Shown here piece after piece: positions 29,483 through 36,975 of a stretch of 64,000 nucleotides of DNA. The stretch is from Terripilifer sp031921685. Lineage in GTDB: Bacteria > Pseudomonadota > Alphaproteobacteria > Rhizobiales > Beijerinckiaceae. The stretch is from contig NZ_JAPDHU010000003.1 in assembly GCF_031921685.1 (NCBI RefSeq), positions 62,001 through 126,000 of the forward strand. Reading direction: 5' to 3'. Below the pieces are notes generated by a model that saw nothing but the letters and a program-made list of their open reading frames with translations, did not search any database and was not told the DNA's origin. Position numbers and translations under genes: made by a program. Each line of letters starts with the position of its first letter. Positions within the stretch are counted from its first letter, which is position 1.

Positions 29483-31591
29483 TTATTCCATGGCCTCGAT
29501 GATGTGTTCACGCGTTAGAGGAAGTTTTCGGACGCGAACGCCAAGCGCATTGTAGATGGCGTTGGCGAGTGCGGCCGCAACCGGCCCCTGCGCCGCTTCA
29601 CCCGCACCGACAGCCGGAAGCTCGGGCCGATCGATGATCTCCACCGAAACGGCCGGTATCTCGGAAAAGCGCAGGATCGGATAGCTTTCCCATGAACGGC
29701 TCGTCACGCCCTGCTCATCGTAGGTCACCTGCTCTTTCAGGCTCCAGCTCGTCGCCTGGATCGCGCCGCCCTCGATCTGGTTAATCACGCCATCCGGATT
29801 GATCGTTTCTCCCACATCAACGGCGATCCAAAGTTGACAGGCACGCGGCTCTTCATTGACGTCGACCTCCGCCACCACAGCGCAGTAAGCACTAGAATTT
29901 TTGTAGCGGGCGAAGGCAAGGCCCCGGCCACGGCCATCGGAAACAACAGACTTGCCCCAATCGGCCATCGCTGCGACCCGTTCGAGAACGGCGCACGCGC
30001 GCTCGTCCGCCAGATAACGCAACCGCAATGCAAGAGGGTCTTGATCAAGTTCGATGGCAAGTTCATCGAGAAAGGATTCGATCGCGAAGACATTCCCGAA
30101 CGCACCAAGGGCTCGTATCGACGACGTGCGCAATGGCATCGTCAACAATCGGTGTTTGACGATGCGCCAGCTGGGAAATTCATAGAGGGGTACGGCATTG
30201 CGCTGCGCGCCTCCGCCGCCCGCAAGTGGAGGGTCTTGCGCGATATAGAGCGGAAAAGGTTGCGCCAGATCGAATGCAGCCAGCAACGCCGGCGTATCGC
30301 CTCGGCCAGGTCGCGCGACGTAGCCATTGCTCCAGATCTCATGGTGCCAATGTTGAATCTCGCCTGCCGCGCTGACCTGGGCTCCGACATCGATTGCCAT
30401 CGCGGCACCGAGCGGCGACGCGGCAAGCTCATCGGCGCGGGACCAGCGCACGCGCACGGGATGCCCCGGAACCGCGCGGGCAAGCAGGGCCGCGTCGAGG
30501 GCAACATCATCAGCGCCATTGTGCCCATAGCACCCTGCGCTGTCGGCATGCTGCACCAAGATTTTTTCTTCGGCGGCACCAAGGACGATCGCGAGATCGG
30601 AACGAAGATTGAATATGCCCTGCGTGTGGCTGATCACGTGCAAGGTCTCGCCGCGCCACTGGGCGATTGCGCAAGATGGCGCGATCGAAGCGTGGGCCAG
30701 ATAGGGTTTGAAGTAGCTGCGGCGTAACGAAAGTGTTGGCTCGGGATCAACCGTGTTCCGTTCGGCGACGAGAGAGGTCTCAGCAGGCTGCCGTTTCAAC
30801 CAACCGGTCAGATCGTGGAGGTCGGGCATGTCATAGCCACCCACCCAGTTCGCTGCCGCCTCGAGACGCCGCAGCGCGGCGTCCGCCGCCGCCTCGCTGT
30901 CGCAAATCACGCCAATGAAACTGCCATCGCGAACCAGTCTCGCTCCCGCGCAGTCAAATTCCGCCAAGGCCGCCAGCTTCGCTCCGGGCCTTGGTGCCCG
31001 CAATACGCGACCATGCAACATGCCCGGTAGAACAATATCATGAATATAGGGACGCGTTCCAAATGCCTTGCCGGCGACATCGACACGCGGCAAGGAACGC
31101 CCTGCCAGCCGTCGGGTCCCGATCGTCTTGGATGCAATCTCCGGGTCGGCCGGCCGCGCCAGATCGATTTGCGCTGCAAGCTCCCAGTAGCTGGTGGAAA
31201 GATTGCCGGGGCCGCAGATGATTCCATCCTCGACCGAGAGTTCATCCACGGATACGTCAAGTTGACGTGCGGCCTCGGCAAGAAACAACTGCCGGGTTTG
31301 GGCCGCGACATGGCGCACCGACATCCCACAATCCTGCACGGAAAGACTGCCCGAGGTTACGCCCTCATTGGGGCTGTGTTCGGTTCCGGCGGCCTGCAGC
31401 TGCACACGGTGTGGATCGATATCGAGCTCGTCGGCACAGATCTGGACGAGCACGGTCAGAATGCCTTGGCCAATTTCGACCTTTCCGGGGGTCAAAACGA
31501 CATGTCCATCGGCCGACACGTTGAGCCAACGATCCAGCATCGGTGTGGCGCGCAAGCTCGCCGGCAACGATCGTTCAAGCGGGCTGGTCAT
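29483..31591 (-). CDS. Molybdopterin-binding subunit of an isoquinoline-oxidoreductase-like molybdenum hydroxylase
   Basis: A 702-residue xanthine-oxidase-family large subunit that hydroxylates an aromatic or N-heterocyclic carbon with water as oxygen source. Seen: an N-terminal segment with KVEIGQGILTVLVQICADEL (the GQG motif), the alpha/beta hammerhead region, and the C-terminal PAVGAGEAAQGPVAAALANA containing the catalytic Glu. The start at 31591 overlaps the upstream iron-sulfur subunit stop (ATGA). No FAD subunit is present, so like isoquinoline and nicotinate dehydrogenases electrons should leave by a cytochrome or quinone path. No twin-arginine signal is visible. Substrate unknown. Confidence 0.87.
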   Translation of the reverse strand: MTSPLERSLPASLRATPMLDRWLNVSADGHVVLTPGKVEIGQGILTVLVQICADELDIDPHRVQLQAAGTEHSPNEGVTSGSLSVQDCGMSVRHVAAQTRQLFLAEAARQLDVSVDELSVEDGIICGPGNLSTSYWELAAQIDLARPADPEIASKTIGTRRLAGRSLPRVDVAGKAFGTRPYIHDIVLPGMLHGRVLRAPRPGAKLAALAEFDCAGARLVRDGSFIGVICDSEAAADAALRRLEAAANWVGGYDMPDLHDLTGWLKRQPAETSLVAERNTVDPEPTLSLRRSYFKPYLAHASIAPSCAIAQWRGETLHVISHTQGIFNLRSDLAIVLGAAEEKILVQHADSAGCYGHNGADDVALDAALLARAVPGHPVRVRWSRADELAASPLGAAMAIDVGAQVSAAGEIQHWHHEIWSNGYVARPGRGDTPALLAAFDLAQPFPLYIAQDPPLAGGGGAQRNAVPLYEFPSWRIVKHRLLTMPLRTSSIRALGAFGNVFAIESFLDELAIELDQDPLALRLRYLADERACAVLERVAAMADWGKSVVSDGRGRGLAFARYKNSSAYCAVVAEVDVNEEPRACQLWIAVDVGETINPDGVINQIEGGAIQATSWSLKEQVTYDEQGVTSRSWESYPILRFSEIPAVSVEIIDRPELPAVGAGEAAQGPVAAALANAIYNALGVRVRKLPLTREHIIEAME

Positions 31592-32100
31592 GGCGTCTCG
31601 TTGGCGGAACGAATGGCGGCCGCGGCTCTCATCACGGCGCGCACCATCCGATTGTGCGCGCCGCACCGGCAAAGATTGGGATCGAGCGCGGCGCGGATTT
31701 CGGCCTCATCCGGATCGGCGTTCTTTTGGAGCAACGCCGCCGCACTGACAATAATACCCGATATGCAATAGCCGCACTGCATGGCCTGTTCGGCGATCAG
31801 CGCGGTTTGGATAGGATGAGGCTGCGAAACCGTACCCAGCCCTTCGACTGTTGTCACCGCACGGCCAGCGATAGACCACAGAGGCGTGTCACAAGCCGGC
31901 ATTGGTTGACCGTCGACAAGAACACGGCAAGCGCCGCACAAGCCCTCACCACAACCGAAACGGCTGGCCATGAGTCCGAGCCGGTTGCGCAACAGATCCA
32001 GCAGGTTCGCCTGTGATGCATCATCGAAAGTGTAGGACTGACCGTTGACGATCAGCCCATGGCTTTCGCGAGCAGGGTTCTGCGACGGCTTGTCGGACAA
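31588..32100 (-). CDS. (2Fe-2S) subunit of the molybdenum hydroxylase
   Basis: A 170-residue electron-transfer subunit with both iron-sulfur centres: the plant-ferredoxin type CGEGLCGACRVLVDGQPMPAC and the helical CGYC...CRC centre (QCGYCISG, LCRCGAHNRM). Starts at a TTG (32100) four bases after the tctC stop, with GTGGA upstream, and overlaps the large-subunit start. Domain order and length match small subunits of isoquinoline 1-oxidoreductase and related enzymes. Confidence 0.9.
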   Translation of the reverse strand: MSDKPSQNPARESHGLIVNGQSYTFDDASQANLLDLLRNRLGLMASRFGCGEGLCGACRVLVDGQPMPACDTPLWSIAGRAVTTVEGLGTVSQPHPIQTALIAEQAMQCGYCISGIIVSAAALLQKNADPDEAEIRAALDPNLCRCGAHNRMVRAVMRAAAAIRSANETP

Positions 32101-32103
32101 AGG

Positions 32104-33069
32104 TCAATCCACCTTGATCCGGGCGGTTTCGATCACCTTCGCCCATTTCGCGATATCTGCTTTGATATATTCGCCGAATTCGTCAGGACTCATCTCAAGG
32201 GCGACGGTGCCCTGTTTGGCATAGAGTTCTTTCATCTCGGGCTGGGCTTGAACCTTGCGGACCTCGCTGTTCAACAAATCGATGATCGGCCGCGGCGTGG
32301 CTGCGGGCGCCATCAGACCGAGCCAGATCGTAGCCTCATATCCTTTCAGCCCCGCCTCCTCAGCGGTGGGAACATCCGGAAGCAACGCCGAACGCGCTTT
32401 GCCCGTGACCGCCAATGCACGCATCTGACCGCCCACAACGGTCGGCACCATCGTGGTGACCGAGTCGATCATCATCTGCACGTGACCCGCGATCACGCTG
32501 GTCCGGGCTTCGCCACTGCCGCGATGGGGCACATGGACGAGGTCTGTACCGCTCATGGCTTTGAAGTTTTCAGCCGCCAAGTGATAGGGCGTGCCGACTC
32601 CCGACGAGGCATAATTCAACTCTTTCGGTTTCGATTTCGCCAGTGCGATAAACTCCGAGAGGTTTTTTGCCCTAACATTGGGGTTGATGACGATAACGAG
32701 ATCGGCAGCGTTAATCGGCGCGATCGGTGCCAAATCCTTCAGGAGGGTGTAGCCCTTTTTCGACACCAACGTTTCGTTGGCCGTATGTGTGTTCGACATC
32801 AGCAGCAGCGTATAGCCATCTGGCTCGGCACGCGCGACCTCGACGGTGCCGATGACCGCACCGGCGCCGGGTTTATTCTCCACGACGAAGGGCTGCTTGA
32901 GCTGTTCGGACAATTTCTGACCGAGCAGACGAGCGAAAATATCGGCCGGACCGCCTGGGCCAAAGGGCACAATAATCCTGACCGGCCGATTGGGATATGT
33001 CTGGGCCTTAGCACCAACGCAAAGCAGCAGCGATGCAAAGCCCAGAAGTAGAATGCGCTTGAACAACAT
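32104..33069 (-). CDS. TctC/Bug-family binding protein
   Basis: A 321-residue periplasmic binding protein of the TctC family with a clear signal peptide (FASLLLCVGAKAQT). The family blocks YPNRPVRIIVPFGPGGPADI, NKPGAGAVIGT and HVPHRGSGEART are present. Encoded inside an operon with the FAH-family gene (32 bp upstream) and the molybdenum hydroxylase (three bases downstream), so its ligand is probably the hydroxylase substrate or its precursor. No membrane partner encoded here. Confidence 0.9.
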   Translation of the reverse strand: MLFKRILLLGFASLLLCVGAKAQTYPNRPVRIIVPFGPGGPADIFARLLGQKLSEQLKQPFVVENKPGAGAVIGTVEVARAEPDGYTLLLMSNTHTANETLVSKKGYTLLKDLAPIAPINAADLVIVINPNVRAKNLSEFIALAKSKPKELNYASSGVGTPYHLAAENFKAMSGTDLVHVPHRGSGEARTSVIAGHVQMMIDSVTTMVPTVVGGQMRALAVTGKARSALLPDVPTAEEAGLKGYEATIWLGLMAPAATPRPIIDLLNSEVRKVQAQPEMKELYAKQGTVALEMSPDEFGEYIKADIAKWAKVIETARIKVD

Positions 33070-33101
33070 GACGTCTCCTCCCTAAACGTAGTTGTTATTG
33101 A

Positions 33102-33992
33102 TCAGGCGATCGTGTTTTCCAGAACTCCGATGCCAGCAACCTCGATGCGGACGACATCCCCGCTTCCGAGAAATTTCGGTGGCTTGAAGCCGATCCCGAC
33201 GCCGACAGGCGTACCTGTCGCTATGATGTCCCCTGGTTCCAGAGTGATGTAGGCAGAGATCGTTGCGATCAGCGTCGGAATGTCGAAAATCAAATCAGCG
33301 ACCATCGCGTCCTGGCGAAGCTCGCCATTGACCCATGTGCGCAAATGCAAAGCGCGTGGATCAGGCACTTCGTCGGCCGTCAGGACAGCCGGCCCCATCG
33401 GGCAGAAACCATCGATCCCCTTACCCAGAACCCACTGCCGGTGCTTTTGCTGGAGATGACGCGATGTCACGTCGTTGACAATGGTGTAGCCGAAAACATG
33501 GTTCATCGCGGCGTCGCAAGAAATGCCCCGGCCCCCTTCGCCGATCACCACGGCAAGCTCCCCCTCGTAATCCACCGAAGCTGTCGGATCGAGAAAGCCC
33601 GGCACGGCCATGCCGGGGCCAATCACCGAAGACGGCGGCTTGGTAAAGACAACAGGGGCTTCCGGCACGATCTCCTTGGCGGTCGCATCAAAACCGCTGT
33701 TCGCAAATTCCTTGGCGTGCTCGTGATAGTTCTTGCCGACGCAGAAAATGTTGCGCGCCGGGCGAGGAAAGGGAGCCAGGAGTTCCACATCGTCAATCGC
33801 GAGACGGGGTGCACCCGCCTGCCAAGCCTCTAGACGCTTTTTGGCCTCCGCACCCAAGGCACAGCAGGACGCCATAGACGACGGCGCGCCATCGACGGCC
33901 GAAAGATCAACGACCTCCTCGCCCAAAAGGATACCAATTTTCTGTTTTTGCTTCTTATTTTCAGATTTCAGGCAAAAGGTGACAAGCTTCAT
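33102..33992 (-). CDS. Fumarylacetoacetate hydrolase-family protein
   Basis: A 296-residue FAH-family enzyme, a metal-dependent C-C hydrolase, decarboxylase or isomerase acting on oxo-acids of ring-cleavage pathways. Typical features are the FCVGKNYHEHAKEF block (about residues 75-88), metal ligands in VDYEGELAVVIGEGGRGI, and the C-terminal PGDIIATGTPVGVG loop. ATG at 33992 begins the standard MKLVTF N-terminus; a TTG five codons upstream is possible. Sits downstream of a GntR regulator and a TGGTGCACCA operator, and heads the operon. Confidence 0.88.
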   Translation of the reverse strand: MKLVTFCLKSENKKQKQKIGILLGEEVVDLSAVDGAPSSMASCCALGAEAKKRLEAWQAGAPRLAIDDVELLAPFPRPARNIFCVGKNYHEHAKEFANSGFDATAKEIVPEAPVVFTKPPSSVIGPGMAVPGFLDPTASVDYEGELAVVIGEGGRGISCDAAMNHVFGYTIVNDVTSRHLQQKHRQWVLGKGIDGFCPMGPAVLTADEVPDPRALHLRTWVNGELRQDAMVADLIFDIPTLIATISAYITLEPGDIIATGTPVGVGIGFKPPKFLGSGDVVRIEVAGIGVLENTIA

Positions 33993-34063
33993 GGGGCGAA
34001 CATCCAAAATGTGTACTGCAGAAGCGGTACCGGATGAAATGCAAAGCTGTCAACCAATCATAG

Positions 34064-34077
34064 ATTGGTGCACCAAT
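34064..34077. promoter_or_regulatory. GntR-type operator ATTGGTGCACCAAT
   Basis: A perfect 14-bp palindrome with the TGGT-N2-ACCA core, 72 bp upstream of the FAH-family ATG and eight bases before the end of gntR. Its position points to control of the FAH-tctC-hydroxylase operon by the adjacent FCD-type GntR. Confidence 0.62.
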
Positions 34078-34084
34078 ATCGCGA

Positions 34085-34765
34085 TTATCGCCCCAGTAGA
34101 TTTTGCCGCACGTGCTCGAGATGAACCAAGAGAGCGGCTTCCGCCTGCTGAGTGTTGCGGCCCTTGAGCGCTGCAACAATCGCATGGTGTTCGCGCCGAT
34201 ATTGATCGCGGCGTTCGACGCTCAGGCTTTTGCGTTTCAATTCGCCCCATTCGGCAAGATCGCGCGCCCTGGTGATCATCGCGTAGATCTCGATGACAAG
34301 CCGATTGTGGCTCGCACGTGCGATCGCATCATGCAATGCCGCATCCCAATGCTCGAAGGCTTCGAACGTATCAGCGGCATCCCCTTCCCGAATGCATTCG
34401 TCGAAGCGGGCAAAGTCCTCCTGATTGGCATTGATCGCCGCAAGTTGTGCAAGCTGCGGCTCCACCATGAGACGCGCCTGCATGATTTCCGCTGGGCTCG
34501 CGTCAAGCGGAGAGACCCCGCCGGACTTCAAAGACGACGTTGCTTCTTCACGCACATAGGTGCCGCTGCCGATAACACGTTCAATAGCGCCGTCGCTCTC
34601 AAGAACAGCCAACGCATCACGGACCGCGGAACGCGGCACGCCAAGCTGCTCGGAGAGGGCCCGCTCCGTCGGCAGTTTGCTGTTCAACCCATAGGTGCCA
34701 GAGCGGATTGCGGCCAATATGAAGTCGCGGACCTGTAGATCGGACCTGGTGGTGGCTGTTCTCAT
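34085..34765 (-). CDS. GntR-family regulator with FCD ligand domain
   Basis: A 226-residue FadR-type GntR regulator. The N-terminal winged helix contains LPTERALSEQLGVPRSAVRDALAVLESDGAIE (about residues 32-63), then GSGTYV. The C-terminal all-helical FCD domain has HWDAALHDAIARASHN with the metal-binding Asp/His pattern and REHHAIVAALKGRN. Start at 34765 with GAGG upstream (a GTG at 34786 is possible). Likely controls the operon beginning at 33992 through the palindrome at 34064-34077, with an organic acid as effector. Confidence 0.9.
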   Translation of the reverse strand: MRTATTRSDLQVRDFILAAIRSGTYGLNSKLPTERALSEQLGVPRSAVRDALAVLESDGAIERVIGSGTYVREEATSSLKSGGVSPLDASPAEIMQARLMVEPQLAQLAAINANQEDFARFDECIREGDAADTFEAFEHWDAALHDAIARASHNRLVIEIYAMITRARDLAEWGELKRKSLSVERRDQYRREHHAIVAALKGRNTQQAEAALLVHLEHVRQNLLGR

Positions 34766-34917
34766 GTCTCGGCCTCGCTCATCCACGATCCGTTATCAGT
34801 CTTTGCGGCCGATGCAACTAGGCCCCATGACCGCTCATCTCGTCCATGAATAAAGCCGATTGTCGGCCTTGAGTAAATTATGGGAGCCGGCCGATGCCCC
34901 ATTCGAACGCCGCAGTC

Positions 34918-35880
34918 TCAGGCGCGGAGCCGCCTTTCGAGGCGGGGAAACAGCCGTAGCGCATTGGCTGATTCGATCGCCGTCACCGCTTCAGATGGCA
35001 GGTTCAGGCTCGCCAAATCGCCCACGGTCTCCATCATCTGCCGTTTCGGACCGAAAGGATAATCGGTGCCAAACAGGATTTGGCTATCGTCCACCAATGC
35101 GCGCAGCGCGGCAAAATGAACCGGATTGGCCGACAAAGCGCAGTCGAAATAGACCGAGCGTAGCGCTTGCGGCAAGCCGTCCGGGATGTGTTCGCGCAAG
35201 CCCGGATTGACTTTCGACACCGTTTCCAGCCGGCCGGAGAGATAGGGCATCGCCCCACCGGCGTGAGAAAAGATCCAACGAATATTCGGATAGGACCGCA
35301 GCACCCCGCCGAAGACGAGCGAAGCGATGGTGCGCGTGGTATCGAAAGGAAATTCAAGCATGGAGGCGGATAATCCGGCAACGAGGACTGGATGCACGGG
35401 CGTGGTCGGATGAACGAAGACCACCGCGCAGCGTCGATCGAGTTCCTCGTAGAGAGGATGGAAGCGACGTTCTCCGAGATAGGCGCCATCATAGTGGGAC
35501 ATCAGGCAGATCCCATCCGCCTGAAGAATATCATCGGTATAGGCGGCCTCGGCCAGGGCGGCATCGAGATCGTCCATCGGTAAGCAAGAGAACATGCCAA
35601 AGCGGGTCGGCCGTTCGCGGATCATCGTGGCCGCGAATTCGTTACACCAGCGTGCGAGACTTGTGGCAGCGGCTCCTGTGAGACCACCAAGCCCAGGCGC
35701 CGAGATAGAGGTTACGGCGGTCGAAATGCCTGCTTCGTCCATCAGTGCGAGAGCACCATCGAGGCTCCAATCCGGCACTCGCCCCGATACGCCTTGTGAG
35801 CCGATGGGATGGGCACCGACCTCCGCGACATAATGCGGAGGCAGGATGTGGTGATGCGTATCGATGAGTAGGCGCGACAT
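34918..35880 (-). CDS. Amidohydrolase 2 (ACMSD-like) family metal hydrolase/decarboxylase
   Basis: A 320-residue TIM-barrel enzyme of the amidohydrolase-2 family, which includes aminocarboxymuconate-semialdehyde decarboxylase and resorcylate decarboxylases. The HxH metal motif is at residues 9-11 (DTHHHILPP), with FVHPTTPVHP, IFSHAGGAMPY (the conserved strand-end His) and LFGTDYPFG (catalytic Asp). Members act on aromatic acids by decarboxylation or hydrolysis. The last gene of the five-gene operon under the MarR regulator. Confidence 0.88.
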   Translation of the reverse strand: MSRLLIDTHHHILPPHYVAEVGAHPIGSQGVSGRVPDWSLDGALALMDEAGISTAVTSISAPGLGGLTGAAATSLARWCNEFAATMIRERPTRFGMFSCLPMDDLDAALAEAAYTDDILQADGICLMSHYDGAYLGERRFHPLYEELDRRCAVVFVHPTTPVHPVLVAGLSASMLEFPFDTTRTIASLVFGGVLRSYPNIRWIFSHAGGAMPYLSGRLETVSKVNPGLREHIPDGLPQALRSVYFDCALSANPVHFAALRALVDDSQILFGTDYPFGPKRQMMETVGDLASLNLPSEAVTAIESANALRLFPRLERRLRA

Positions 35881-35904
35881 CCTGACCTCGCGAAATACGG
35901 AATG

Positions 35905-36918
35905 CTATTCTGGCTTGATTCCAGCGTCGCGGATCACCTGCCCCCAACGCGTAATGTCGGACGCCACGAGGCTACGCAACTGGTCTGACGTGCCGCCCGC
36001 CGGCACCATCCCCTGGATATCGAACCACGCCTTCACATCGGGCGCCTGCAAGATCTCATTGGCGGACGCATTGAGTTGATTGACCACTGGCTTGGGCGTG
36101 CCGGCGGGCGCGAACATCGCGTACCAGTCGACGACCTCCACGCCGCGGAAGCCCAGCTCCGTGAATGTCGGCACATCGGGCACGGAGGGCAATCGGGCGG
36201 CGCTGGCCACGCCAACGAGTTTGACCGAGCCGTCCGTCGGCAATGCCTTAGCGATCGTGATGGTGGTGAACATGGCGCTCAAACGACCCGCCAACAATTC
36301 GGTATAGGCGCCAGCGAAACTTGTTGCTGGAAAATGCGTCACATCGATCCCGGCTCTTTGCTTGAATAGCTCCATCGCCAGATGATGCGGGGTGCCTTTG
36401 CCCGGTGAACCATAGAACAACCCACCGGGCTGCTCTTTCGCCTTCTGTACGAAGCTCGCCACATCCTGGCCGGCAGATCGATGCAGCAGCAAGCCAAAAC
36501 CAATCGTTACGAGTTGCGTCACAGGCTCGAAGCTTTTGACGGGATCGTAAGCCAGGTCGCGGTAAAGGCTTGGGCTCATGGCGAGCGTGCTGGGGCTGAT
36601 CATCAGTGTATGCCCGTCCGGCTGCGCACGGGCGACCGTCGTCGTCCCGACTGTGCCGCTGGCGCCTGAACGATTTTCGATCACAAAGGGCTGTTTCCAA
36701 CGCTGCTGGAACGACTCTCCCATGCGTCGCGCGAGCGTATCCGGGGCGGTGCCCGGGCCGAAGGGTACGATGATCGTGATAGGACGGTTCGAGATGCCCT
36801 GGGCAAGAACTGAACCGCCGAGCAAAGCGGCGCCCGTTCCCGCACCGGCGGCTCGCAGAACCGTGCGACGTGTCGGGCGCATCTGCAAACCCGCGCTCTT
36901 CTTCTCAAGTTCAATCAT
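35905..36918 (-). CDS. TctC/Bug-family binding protein with twin-arginine signal
   Basis: A 337-residue TctC-family protein. The N-terminus has RRTVLRAAG with Arg17-Arg18 and a following hydrophobic stretch ending in SVLAQG, a twin-arginine signal, so it is exported folded, unlike the other TctC proteins here. Mature blocks: RPITIIVPFGPGTAPDTLARR and ENRSGASGTVGT. Start at 36918, GGAGGG upstream. Sits between the acyl-CoA ligase and the amidohydrolase in the MarR-controlled operon and probably captures the acid that the ligase activates. Confidence 0.88.
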   Translation of the reverse strand: MIELEKKSAGLQMRPTRRTVLRAAGAGTGAALLGGSVLAQGISNRPITIIVPFGPGTAPDTLARRMGESFQQRWKQPFVIENRSGASGTVGTTTVARAQPDGHTLMISPSTLAMSPSLYRDLAYDPVKSFEPVTQLVTIGFGLLLHRSAGQDVASFVQKAKEQPGGLFYGSPGKGTPHHLAMELFKQRAGIDVTHFPATSFAGAYTELLAGRLSAMFTTITIAKALPTDGSVKLVGVASAARLPSVPDVPTFTELGFRGVEVVDWYAMFAPAGTPKPVVNQLNASANEILQAPDVKAWFDIQGMVPAGGTSDQLRSLVASDITRWGQVIRDAGIKPE

Positions 36919-36975
36919 GCGTCTTACCCTCCGTCGTTGTTTCCCACCCTTGCCGGTCACCGCCTCATCGCGCAT

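Noticed and set aside
29834..31771. Two plus-strand open frames of 297 and 243 codons
   Set aside because: Antisense to the molybdenum hydroxylase subunits, which have clear motifs and tight operon junctions.
32059..33051. A 330-codon plus-strand open frame
   Set aside because: Antisense to the tctC gene at 32104-33069, same type of shadow.
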